From Anastatus disparis (Eukaryota > Arthropoda > Insecta > Hymenoptera > Eupelmidae), in NCBI GenBank assembly GCA_017163975.1, contig JAFFSR010000397.1, forward strand, positions 432,501-496,500: a stretch of DNA of 64,000 bases, read 5' to 3'. The position numbers were made by a program, and so were the translations under genes. The notes below the pieces were generated by a model. The model ran no database searches. It saw only the letters and a program-made list of their open reading frames with translations, and was not told the origin of the DNA. This document shows positions 55,406 through 64,000 of the stretch, piece by piece. How positions within the stretch are numbered: position 1 is the first letter of the stretch; each line of letters opens with the position of its first letter.

Positions 55406-57127
55406 ATGATAAGCAAACAGTTCAATGTAGAGCCCCTATGGATTTCTGAGCATATATGTAGGAATAATGTTTTTAGAGCAGCGGATGAAATAGTCCAAAT
55501 AGTAAACCGACTATCTGCGGAGCAGCTCTTTAGATACAGCGAGCGAGGAGAGAGCATGGCCGGAAGTATTTCGATGTTCAAAGAACGAGTTTCACGATAT
55601 GAGCTTAGACGACATCTCAGCGAAAGAGCTGCCGCTTGTAAAATAATAATAGATGAGGTGACATATGATTCGCGGCTAGAATTTATTAACCTCCCAACAG
55701 AGCAAAGTGCGTGCAATCAATTCGCTTATCCCTCGAATAGCTTAGAAAATCCTATTCCTCCTAGCAATAGCAACGCAACTATTCACCCATCGACGACGTG
55801 TACCACTACTACATGTCCTTCTTTTAGTACAGCGAGCATACCTCATACTGTGAGAGCAACTAATTCCCTTCCTACTATTACTGCAACGACGTACCATGGA
55901 GGAAATAATAGCACACCAACTCCTCATTTTTATCCATACTCGTATCTCCCTTGTTATCCTAGTCCATGGAGTCACGTCCCGTATATTGCAGCACCTTCTA
56001 GATATCTGCCCGTCTCACAACCTTTAAATCCTATAAATCAACCCCCTGCACCAGAGCATACAAGTTATGCTAATAATTTCAGAGAACTGCAATGGTTGAA
56101 GCAGAAAGAAGAGACTTGCAGAGCCCAGAAAAACGTATGCCGACCCCCTCCAGCTCCGGATGAATCCTTATTCCCCACTACAGCTTACACTGGTACAAAT
56201 TCGACTAACTTGAGCGAGCCAGCTTTGATTTCTCCCCTTAACTTTGAAGATGCTACGATGCATTCACACCCAATACCAGTGTTAGCATCAATTACTAGCA
56301 ATCACCCTGTAACCCCTTTAGCTAAGACGTCAAATAAGAGCGAGCGCGTACAGAAGGAAAATCGTCGCCCCAAACGAAGAGCAAAGAGTAAAACTCGAAT
56401 AACGAGCCGAGCAAATAAAGAAGATCCAAAGACGAGCCCAACGCCAATTAGGAAAAACTTTTGGCGAAAGCACATAGAGCCGTGCTTCAGATGTGGTAGC
56501 TTAGGACACTGGCTGCGAGAATGTTCTCAGCCTATGAAATGCTATGGCTGTGGACAACTTAACGTCCGCATCAGAGACTGCACCCAGTGTCAACAGAGCG
56601 AGCGAGCAGAGCAGAGCACGGGCGAACGAGCAGAGCAGAGCCACAGCATACGAGCAGGGCAGTGCCACAGCATGCGAGCAGAGCAGAGCAAACGAGCAGA
56701 GCTAATCCAGAGCAAGCGAGCAGAGCAAAACAATAGCAAGCGAGCAGAGCCAAACCAGAGCGAGCGAGCAGAGCAGGGCAAGAGCGTGCGAGCAGAGCAA
56801 AATAAAAGCATGCGAGCAGAGCAAAATAAGAACAAGGGCGAGCGAGCAGAGACGAGCAAGAGCAAGCGAGCAGAGCCAAACCAGAGCATGCGAGCAGAGC
56901 AAAACAATAGCAAGCGAGCAGAGCCAAACCAGAGCGAGCGAGCAGAGCAGGACAAGAGCGAGCAAGCAGAGCATCGACAGAGCGATCAAACAGAGCACAA
57001 CTACTATCTCCCAAATTTTAGCTATGCAGAGTATATCTCTGCTACATTGCGCGAAAAAGCAACCCATCGACCTGAGCCCTCAATTCAGCAAACCCCTTTT
57101 ATACCACCATTAATATGCCTATATTAA
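55406..57127 (+). CDS. Gag with CCHC knuckle and disordered RAEQ repeat tail
   Basis: The 573-codon frame starts at the ATG at 55,406. The first ~110 residues are helical and charged (E-R-V-S-R-Y-E-L-R-R-H-L); residues ~110-340 are rich in Ser, Thr, Pro and Asn. A zinc knuckle C-F-R-C ... H-W-L-R-E-C follows near residue 360, then a second with the His position replaced by Val (C-Y-G-C ... C). The next ~150 residues are about 18 imperfect repeats of 7-10 residues around R-A-E-Q-N/S, very charged and presumably disordered. It would be the particle protein and RNA binder. No pol frame follows in any frame. Confidence 0.85.
   Translation: MISKQFNVEPLWISEHICRNNVFRAADEIVQIVNRLSAEQLFRYSERGESMAGSISMFKERVSRYELRRHLSERAAACKIIIDEVTYDSRLEFINLPTEQSACNQFAYPSNSLENPIPPSNSNATIHPSTTCTTTTCPSFSTASIPHTVRATNSLPTITATTYHGGNNSTPTPHFYPYSYLPCYPSPWSHVPYIAAPSRYLPVSQPLNPINQPPAPEHTSYANNFRELQWLKQKEETCRAQKNVCRPPPAPDESLFPTTAYTGTNSTNLSEPALISPLNFEDATMHSHPIPVLASITSNHPVTPLAKTSNKSERVQKENRRPKRRAKSKTRITSRANKEDPKTSPTPIRKNFWRKHIEPCFRCGSLGHWLRECSQPMKCYGCGQLNVRIRDCTQCQQSERAEQSTGERAEQSHSIRAGQCHSMRAEQSKRAELIQSKRAEQNNSKRAEPNQSERAEQGKSVRAEQNKSMRAEQNKNKGERAETSKSKRAEPNQSMRAEQNNSKRAEPNQSERAEQDKSEQAEHRQSDQTEHNYYLPNFSYAEYISATLREKATHRPEPSIQQTPFIPPLICLY
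56585..56995 (+). repeat. Minisatellite coding the RAEQ tail
   Basis: DNA units of 21-30 bp around GCGAGCAGAGCA repeat about 18 times, always in multiples of three, so the gag frame survives. The block 56,720-56,765 is repeated at 56,900-56,945. Confidence 0.85.
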
Positions 57128-57910
57128 CCCTTCAGCATTATATTTAGTTATTTAAAATCCTTATCAACCAAATTCGCGACCCATCCAGCTAATCCAATAT
57201 TTGTGCCATTTTGCTATTTAATTATTCCTTACACACATTGTACAAACATTGTTAGCTATTCTAACTATTCACACTGACACATGAGCAAGTGCAACATTTT
57301 ATTTTTATGCATTACTATTACGTAATTAAGAGCAAAATCTATAAAAAGAATATTTTTTTTGTGCATTTGAAAAATTGCTGCAAAATATTAATTATAAAAT
57401 AATTAATCTTATAAAATCATAGTATGCATCGACACATACCATCAGAGCGTCACCTTTCAGTGAGTAAACACTTTAATTTTTATTTTTATTTTCAATTTCT
57501 AATTTTGTTATACGAAATGTAATTTTAATATTTTTTTGGTATGTGTATGAATGAAATACATGTAAGAATGGGCTATGAGTGTTATTTTCTTTAACTTTAA
57601 GATAACTAGTTTTAAGATTTGTAATTTTTGTATATAATATATGGATAAGCCAGTCGCGTCGTTTTAAATTAAGCAAACTTATACAGCGTGTAACACTTAC
57701 ACCTAATTTAGCTAAAAGTCAGCAGATACAGCAGAAGAAGAAGTTTATAGATACACTTCACACCGCTGCAGATAACACCGGTTATCTTAATTTAAGCCTT
57801 AATACTTTTCTTTTCTCTATAAAAATTTTCTTTTTTTTTGTTTTAGTTTAGCTTATGCCTTTTTTTTCTCGTTTGACGAAAGTATCCGGTTCCACCGTAT
57901 ACTTCCGTGT
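57128..57910 (+). other. 3' untranslated part of the gag-only element
   Basis: No coding capacity. A remnant of a long internal region where pol would normally be. Confidence 0.5.
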
Positions 57911-57927
57911 GGTGGGGGGGGGGGGAT
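57911..57927 (+). promoter_or_regulatory. Polypurine tract
   Basis: A GGTGGGGG... run of twelve or more G followed by AT, directly before the 3' LTR. Confidence 0.75.
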
Positions 57928-58790
57928 TGTAACATGGCAGATTGGCCATATTACTTTTATGTATATTTGTGGCGCATATAGCCGACAGAAGGGAGCATCT
58001 AGCTACGGGCAAGACGGAAAGCAGACCATGCGAGTCAAATATTTAAGAGCATAACCCAAAATCGTTGGCACACACGTGCGAATTTATAAAGCACGTATAA
58101 TGTGCACTGAGATAGCTAGCGAGCAGCTTGACTCGAGTAGCTGAGCTTGGGTCCGTTTAGGATCGTTTGTCTCTCTCTTGCGGCGCGCGCAGCGTACAGC
58201 AAGAGAAATGAAGCTGAGCATAGACGAGAAGGAATACCATTATTATTCCTTCTGTCGCCGGCGTCCGATATAGAGTCATTACGACTCGTGAGCGACTTGC
58301 GATATTGCGTAATACTTTTCTGGTTGTGTGTTACAATTATCGTAGTTAGTGTGAGCGAGAATAGATAAATTCAATATTCTCTAAGTTATTTTATTGTGCT
58401 TAAAATTGTTGCGAGTGCACAATTGCTAAAGAGAAATAATATAATTTCTTTCTGTCTTTTACGACGTGTGTGCCGGGCGATCGCGTGCGCGTTGTATTGC
58501 ATATATTCCCTTCGTGCTTTTCTAATTCTTTCATTTCTTGTGTGTTTATTGCTCGTGTCCCTTTTAGCTTACGTTTTTGTAATATTTGCTTTTCGTCGTG
58601 CCAATAGTTATTTAATTAGAGCAAGCGGCGTCGCGTACGCTATACGCGGCTGGCGTCCATTTTGAGCGAGCGTACGATTACTGTACATATTTCTTAAATA
58701 AAGTTTCTCTTATTATTTGTTACTTAATTAATTATAGCTTATATATTTTTATAAATTTAGTGCAACCTCCTGATCCCCAGGGTTGTCACA
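57928..58790 (+). repeat. 3' LTR
   Basis: Same length and ends as the 5' LTR; visible differences are a T for C near 58,027 and an A for G near 58,072. Confidence 0.92.
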
Positions 58791-58880
58791 AGCTCACTAT
58801 TCTTTGTATATATATATATATATATATATATATAACTATGTTCTGGTTTGGTTTCTGGGACTCAATGTTATTCACAACAA

Positions 58881-58911
<31 letters not shown>

Positions 58912-59204
58912 CTTTACTAAAGAAATAATCATTCTTATTGGGCAATTTTTAATATTATGCTTTTCGTGAACGCGACTTAATGTTCTTTCAACCAATGAGC
59001 AATTAGATCTTAACAAATAATATTTCTTTAGGTTATTCTACAATTTATAGGCTGTTGTGAACTTTCTTTCAAAGTACCGGAAAGTAAACTCAAATATATA
59101 GGTTTTCCGGTACTTACCAGAAAGTGTATAAATATATTTTACTTACCAGAAAATCAACTTATGTTTCTCCGCGGTTACCGGAAAATCCACTAATACATAT
59201 ATAT
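58791..59204. other. Interior of inverted-repeat structure, right of the LTR element
   Basis: Begins AGCTCACTATTCTTTGTATATA, a copy of the sequence at 53,236 left of the LTR element, with a (TA)n run and a T18+ run. A short motif 'taccggaaa' / 'ttttccggtacttacc' is repeated three times at 59,070-59,185. Confidence 0.55.
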
Positions 59205-60001
59205 ATCTATATATAGGAGTTATAGTTATCTGTCTAGTATTTGTCTCTGTTTTTCGGGTGTAGTGGACATAATTTGCCTATGGATACATTGAATAGTAGC
59301 TTCGAGACTCTAAAGAGATGACCAAGGTCATAAAAACATAAAATGCAGCAACGACGCAAAGTAGCTATGTAATAATTTTAGAATTATTTTATTTTTTTAA
59401 TTGTTTTGTAACAGCATCCAAGTATTCCTAAAGTTATTATGCATATTTTCAATGTATTTTTTCACGTAGAATCCAATAAAGCTATGTTTTTTTCTCTAAA
59501 AATGATTTGTGAGTTGCTAGAGACCAGTAACCGACAGAAAACCTATGAAAAAATGGTTTTTCGAGTTTTTCGCCATGGCGCCATGCCAGAATCGAATTTT
59601 TGGTCATCATAAATTGTATTTGTTTTTTAAAAATACAACTTTTAAGCCCAGAAAATTGCTTGTAGCCCCTCCCTGAGCAAAGTTACGGAGATTTTATGAT
59701 TTAAATGTTATTTTTAGGTTAGAAAAACTGCTTTCTAGGACTCGCAAAAAATCACAGTAAAAGAGAGTGCTGAGTCCTAGTCATATGATTTCCGCGGGAT
59801 TAATATCATTCATCCTTCCAGATAAAAAAAAAATTTTATAAAAAAAGTGATTTTTAGGTTATGTTGAGGTTAGGGTATGTGTTAGGAAACTATAAATATA
59901 ACAAAACCTAATCTTAATTACTATAAAAACAAGAAAAAATATTAGTTTTGAAATATATGAGGGAGGGCATTTTACCTATCTTAACGGGGGGTACTCTTTA
60001 T

Positions 60002-60444
60002 TTCAATTTATATAAGTTTTTGTTATTTTTTGCTGATTTTTAATATACTTTGTTTTTTTTTTAATTAATTTCTATTCTATTTTTTTTTCATTTTTCTGTT
60101 CTCTTGCTTTCTCATAGAAAAAGCATTGTATCAATGAAAAAATTTTTATTCTATTTTTTTATTAATTTGTACATATTGGAACTCAGGGAGTCAAAAAAAA
60201 AATGGTTTTCAGAAAATGTCTGTATGTATGTGAGTGTGTGCATGTATTTTTTTAGTCAATTAGATCTTGAAAACGACTCGATGGATTTAAAATTAATTCA
60301 AATTTTACATGCAATTTATTTTTTTGTCTAATTAGAAGGAAAGCTATTGAAAATTGTATTTTTTAGTGTAGTTTTAAGAGGACACTGAATCTCTCTATCC
60401 TTTTCTAATTGGAAAATGTAAGTTTTTGGAAAAACTAGTGATTA
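60002..60444. other. AT-rich stretch without recognised features
   Basis: A 75-codon plus frame at 60,104-60,331 is low complexity and hydrophobic; not accepted. Confidence 0.45.
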
Positions 60445-60461
60445 TTGATAGAAATTAAGAG

Positions 60462-60827
60462 AGCGCGGTGGCGTAATGGATAGAGCTCTTGCCTTCAACG
60501 TGGAGGGCATGGGTTCGAATCCTGGCCAGGTACCTCTAACTTTTTTTTCGAAAGAAAATAAGTGTATGTGCCATTTATATCGCGACTCTTTAAAAAATCC
60601 GACCTCATTAGGTATCGGTTGATTGTTGGTTACAAAAGTGGCTGACCATCCATCGGTAGTCAAAGTTTTCGGTATGGTGGGTCTGACAGTCCTAGCCTGA
60701 TGTAATGTGTTAAACAGATGCCGGGCGGGGGACTTCCTCGACTTCACCATATATAAAAGGTTAATCATATAGAGGACAATATCCTTTATATATTAATCTT
60801 TTTCCTTTAAAAAAAAAAAAAAAAAAA
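60462..60827 (+). mobile_element. tRNA-derived SINE with 17 bp target duplication
   Basis: The head (60,463-60,535) has polymerase III promoter boxes: a box A-like TGGCGTAATGGATAGAG and a perfect box B, GGTTCGAATCC. A ~270 bp body follows and ends in about 19 A residues. The flanks TTGATAGAAATTAAGAG at 60,445-60,461 and 60,828-60,844 are identical, the hallmark of LINE-mediated insertion. No LINE partner is in the window. Confidence 0.92.
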
Positions 60828-60900
60828 TTGATAGAAATTAAGAGTTATCCGCAATTCGCACAGTAAAAAGCAATATTTTTTCCGATGAGAAAAAATATAT

Positions 60901-61011
60901 TTTGATGCTTTGTTTTCAAGAAAAGTTTGACATACTTACAAAATCATAAGTAAGGCAAGAAAATATGATGTTTAAGAATGTCAAACTTTTCTTCAAAACG
61001 AAGCATCAAAA
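60901..61011. repeat. Imperfect hairpin, ~33 bp arms
   Basis: TTTTGATGCTTTGTTTTCAA... at 60,901 pairs with ...AAAACGAAGCATCAAAA ending at 61,011, around a ~45 bp loop. Dimensions allow a small-RNA precursor, but it may equally be a relic of an inverted-repeat element. Confidence 0.6.
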
Positions 61012-61784
61012 TTAATTTATCCGAAACATGCTCAAAAATTGGAAAAAACAGCAAAAAACGGGGTTTTTGCATTTTTCCATGGTTTTTTTTACCATAACCT
61101 TAAACACACGTTTTTATACCAAGTTATTAGTAAGTTTAATGCTTTTTGACTTACAACCAAGTTAAATTACACCTCAGCGAGCCGTACAGGCCCTAAAAAC
61201 TCAAGAAAACACGAATTTTGCGAAGATTTTTTATTTTCTTTGGACCAAGCTTTACAAAATCTTTATTAAAAGCCCATAAGTTAATCAAACTCTGCTGATT
61301 CATCTCTACAATCCGACTGCACATGCCTACTATCCCTAGAAGCCGACTAAGCATGTTTATAGTCTACAGGACTTAGTGCGCATACCCACAAGCCCTGCAG
61401 ACCATCTGTGCAACCTATAACCAGTAGAGAATTACTGCACATAATTACAATGCCTGAAGGATTGTGTGCATTCCCATATATTGCTTCAACCTTCTGCGCA
61501 TGCATAAGTCATCTTCAACTCTCCCTTTATGTGTTTATTATATTATAATCAATATCCTATCGCGATATCCTTGGAAGACCTCGAATTCACCTGAATTTTG
61601 CAACAAGAAAATCCATTTTAAAATCCATCTAAAATCTACTTTTATCTAGCTCTATATGAAAATCCAGTTTCACTGTTTGAACAGGGAGCTGCTTCATTAT
61701 TTAACTTGTTTATCATGTTATATTTTTTCATCTCCACATGATTTCATCACTATTTGGCATAAAATCTCACGTACTCTCCCATGT
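61012..61784. other. Stretch without recognised features
   Basis: Moderately AT-rich with phrases such as 'cacatgcctac' and 'gcgcatacccac' in a loose repeat (61,310-61,450). No gene is supported. Confidence 0.45.
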
Positions 61785-63088
61785 TATTTTTCTCATTTCA
61801 TTGCAAAACTTGAGGAAAAGAAATGCTTTAGCTTGCAGTATTTACCACGAAGATTATTCAGTTAAATTTTCAAATAAATTTATTCATTAGTTTTTCAGAA
61901 TTTTGGGATTCAATATTATACAGGGTGAAGAAAAAGTATGGAAATCCCTGGAAATTTTGCGACTTTTATAGTAAAACAAAACAAACAAAAGCATACCTTA
62001 GGTAATTTTGAACAAGGGATTTGATGGAGACCTTGGATTTGACCTTGAACCTCGTTTCCAAGGATATTTCTAAGTCAACCTCATTTTTTTAAATGGGAAT
62101 CCCTACTTTCCATACCGTAATCGAAAAGACCGGAAAATTTTATGTCCGGATATGTGTTTAGGTATGAGGTTAACGTAACTTCTAGTGGTCAAATAGAGGT
62201 CAGAGTATGACTTCTTAAAAATCTCCTTAGTTTAGTGGTAGAACAAAACAAACAAAAGGCATACCCTAGGTAACTTTGAACAAGGAATCCGATGGTGACC
62301 TTCGATTTGACCTTCAACTTTATTTTCAACTCACTGTAGAAAAGCACCCCGAAGGGAACATATTCCTTCTACGTCCACGTCGTTGTTCCTGGGTAGCGCT
62401 AATAGGAGGATTAGGGATTATGCTATTTTCGTACTTTAATTATTCCTACGCGTACAATTTCCCGCTTTTTTTGGATACAGCATCGAAAATAGGGGTTCAA
62501 AAATGAGGTTGACCTTGAAATAACTTTAAAAATTAGGTTTCAAGTGAAATTAGAGATCACCGTTGGGTTTATCATTGAAAGATACCTAGGGTATGCCTTT
62601 TGTTTGTTTTATTTTACCACTAAACTAGAGAGATTTTTAAGAAGTCATACTTTGACCTCTATTTGAACTCTAGAGGTTACGTTAACCTCATACCTAAACA
62701 CATATCCGGGCGTAAAATTTTCCGCTTTTTTCGATTACGGTATAAAAAGTAGGGGTTCCTATTTATAAAAATAAGGTTGACCTTGAAATAACCTTGGAAA
62801 TGAGGTTCGAGGTCAAATCCAAGGTCACCATCGGATTCCTTGTTCAAAATTACCTAAGGTATGCCATTTGTTTGTTTTGTTATACTATAAAAGTCGCAAA
62901 ATTTCCAGGGGTTTTCATACTATTTTCTGACACTGTATATCAAAATTTTTAGATTTTGTACAACAAATCTAAAATTCTGAAAAACTAATGAATAAATTTA
63001 TTTGAAAATTTAACTGAATAATCTTCGTGGTAAATACTACAAGCTGAAGCATTTCTTTTCTTCAAGTTTCGCCATAAAATGAAAAGAT
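61785..63088. mobile_element. Outer inverted-repeat element hosting a nested one
   Basis: Arms 61,785-61,915 and 62,945-63,088 are inverted copies ('ttcaaataaatttattcattagtttttcagaattt' region on the left). The nested element sits exactly at the loop, so the outer element was about 290 bp. Confidence 0.75.
61921..62935. mobile_element. TA-flanked mariner-like non-autonomous element, 1,015 bp
   Basis: Ends CAGGGTGAAGAAAA and the near reverse complement TTTTCTGACACTG, with TA at 61,919-61,920 and 62,936-62,937. The body is built from four copies of one ~270 bp segment, two direct and two inverted (landmark 'aacaaacaaaa...cataccttaggtaa' at 61,980 and 62,245, and inverted at 62,590 and 62,860). 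A 76-codon frame at 62,276-62,506 is not convincing. Confidence 0.8.
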
Positions 63089-63174
63089 AAGCCAAATTCA
63101 TGAGTAAAGATGTAGTGGCCGTTTTACATCCTCTTAAGAGTCAAAATGTATTCGTACATGAAGTTTAGTCATGT

Positions 63175-64000
63175 TGTAGCATGGCAAATTGGCCATGTTA
63201 CTTAAAGTTTACTCTTATAATAAGACAGTATATGCGGCAGAAGGAAGACATTGAATTCGCACGCGGTTAAGAGAGAGACAACGCCAGTTAACCCAAAGCC
63301 AACCTCAAGCCACCAACCATACACGCGTGCACAACACATAACTATACAACTGATATACAGCACAGCCAAGATTAGCAAATAGCCGTATCTAGTATACGTA
63401 TAGTATGACTCTAGCAGTAAAGTAGACGGAAAAGGTAAGAGCATAAGGTGGCGCGCCACGTGAAGAAAGAAGAAAACTAATCTTAAGATGTTTACTCCTT
63501 CTGTCGGTAGCCTTCAAATCGGTCGACGTACATTATGTCAACTGCGCAGCAGATTATACAAGGCGAAGCCTTTTACTTATATGTTTTTGTGTGTGTGAAG
63601 GAGTGAAAATTTTGCGTGAGTACTTATAAGCATAAATACTTTACGATAATTCTAGATTTTGTTGGCTTTAACGATAAATATATCGTTTCTTGTTTTTATT
63701 GCGTTATGCGCGTGTGTGTTGGTGACCACGTGCGCAGCATTAGATAGTGCGTTCGTTTTTCTTTCTAGCTCTCGTTCAAGCTAATTACCATTTTAGCTTT
63801 CAGGTTTAACGTACCATAATCAGATAATTAAACGTATCGTTGGCTCTCTTTTCGTTGTGTTTGATTTATATAAATATAATTAGGATACCTCACGGAGTCG
63901 CGCCCATATCATGCAACTGGCGCCTTTTTCTGTGTATAGATAGTGTTTAAGCGTAGTTCAGTAAAATCTATAAGTTTTATATATTTCAGCTTATTTTTTT
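63175..64000. repeat. LTR of a related element, cut by the window end
   Basis: Starts TGTAGCATGGCAAATTGGCC, close to the LTR start at 53,336, and shares later pieces such as 'tccttctgtcg' and 'gcgtgtgtgttggtgaccacgtgcgc'-like sequence. It continues past the window, so an internal region may follow. Confidence 0.7.

Larger units (their letters stand above)
53336..58790 (+). mobile_element. Young gag-only LTR retrotransposon, 5.46 kb
   Basis: Two 863 bp LTRs (53,336-54,198 and 57,928-58,790) differ at about two positions by eye. The element is flanked by AGCT on both sides (53,332-53,335; 58,791-58,794), has a primer-binding-like site after the 5' LTR and a G-rich polypurine tract before the 3' LTR, and contains one long frame, a gag with a zinc knuckle. 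No protease, RT or integrase is present, so it must use enzymes from another element. The LTR at 63,175 is a diverged relative. Confidence 0.92.
51563..60001. mobile_element. 8.4 kb inverted-repeat structure split by an LTR element
   Basis: Arms of about 800 bp (51,563-52,360 and 59,205-60,001) are inverted copies, roughly 95% identical by eye, with outer ends ATAAAGAGTACC and GGTACTCTTTAT. Landmarks include GATAGGTAAAATGCCC, the block 'catggcgccatggcgaaaa' and 'tagacagata'. After removing the LTR retrotransposon (53,336-58,790) the interior is about 1.4 kb and non-coding, so this is a non-autonomous long-arm element of about 3 kb. Confidence 0.75.

Noticed and set aside
56571..57067. Three overlapping minus-strand frames of 121-147 codons
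   Set aside because: They are antisense to the tandem-repeat tail of gag; short repeats of a multiple of three keep all frames open.
60463..60535. Possible tRNA gene
   Set aside because: It has box A and box B but no proper acceptor stem, and it continues into a body with a poly(A) tail and target duplications, so it is a SINE head.
60442..60768. 108-codon minus frame
   Set aside because: Antisense to the SINE body and crosses its boundary.
62276..62506. 76-codon plus frame with a hydrophobic segment
   Set aside because: Lies inside a non-autonomous inverted-repeat element made of duplicated segments; the other copies of the segment do not keep it open.

Overview
This window looks like an AT-rich insect chromosome segment that is mostly transposable elements. 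Supporting signs are short canonical GT-AG introns, insect-type Ty3/gypsy elements with an envelope, Helitron helicase remnants, many TA- and TTAA-flanked inverted-repeat elements, and one clear mitochondrial HtrA-type protease fragment. A hymenopteran (ant or wasp) fits best by general impression, but the sequence does not prove the order. No rRNA genes, CRISPR arrays or bacterial-style operons were seen. All family assignments come from reading motifs; no database search was run.

Layout. 1-3.3 kb holds a small inverted-repeat element, an intact 253-codon piece of a Helitron helicase and a degenerate ~150 bp tandem repeat. 4.3-5.8 kb and 16.8-19.0 kb (minus strand) carry exons of one unrecognised conserved gene family, partly duplicated. 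Between them lies a 5'-truncated gypsy-type element with an envelope (about 8.6-16.7 kb, minus): gag with seven CCHC knuckles, two tandem aspartic proteases separated by an in-frame TAG, RT-RNase H-integrase, and a broken virus-like glycoprotein gene. A 606 bp TA-flanked element sits inside its pol. 17-23 kb has more small elements, a perfect-looking short palindrome, a two-exon coding remnant and a 1.14 kb solo LTR with AAGT target duplications.

23,978-34,364 is the most striking structure. It is a 10.4 kb inverted-repeat (foldback) element whose arms are a near-identical unique end plus arrays of a ~344 bp tandem repeat. Its core is a 4.2 kb DNA transposon with 60 bp terminal inverted repeats and two divergent genes: a DDE transposase with a C-terminal SWIM finger, and a Ulp1-like cysteine protease.

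35.6-41.0 kb is a second decayed gypsy element (minus) interrupted by a 1.9 kb TA-flanked element with inverted arrays of a ~28 bp minisatellite. 43.9-46.2 kb has two tail-to-tail Helitron helicase pseudogenes, one with a convincing Helitron 3' end. 47,235-51,255 contains the last two exons of an HtrA2/Omi-like protease; its intron is almost filled by a 3.6 kb inverted-repeat element that itself carries a nested 3-bp-TSD element. 51.6-60.0 kb is an 8.4 kb inverted-repeat structure into which a young gag-only LTR retrotransposon (863 bp LTRs, AGCT target duplication) has inserted. 60-64 kb holds a tRNA-derived SINE with a 17 bp target duplication, nested inverted-repeat elements, and the start of another LTR related to the gag-only element.

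Functionally the only clear host gene is the HtrA2-like one. The rest documents repeated nesting of mobile elements, with inverted-repeat elements as the dominant class.
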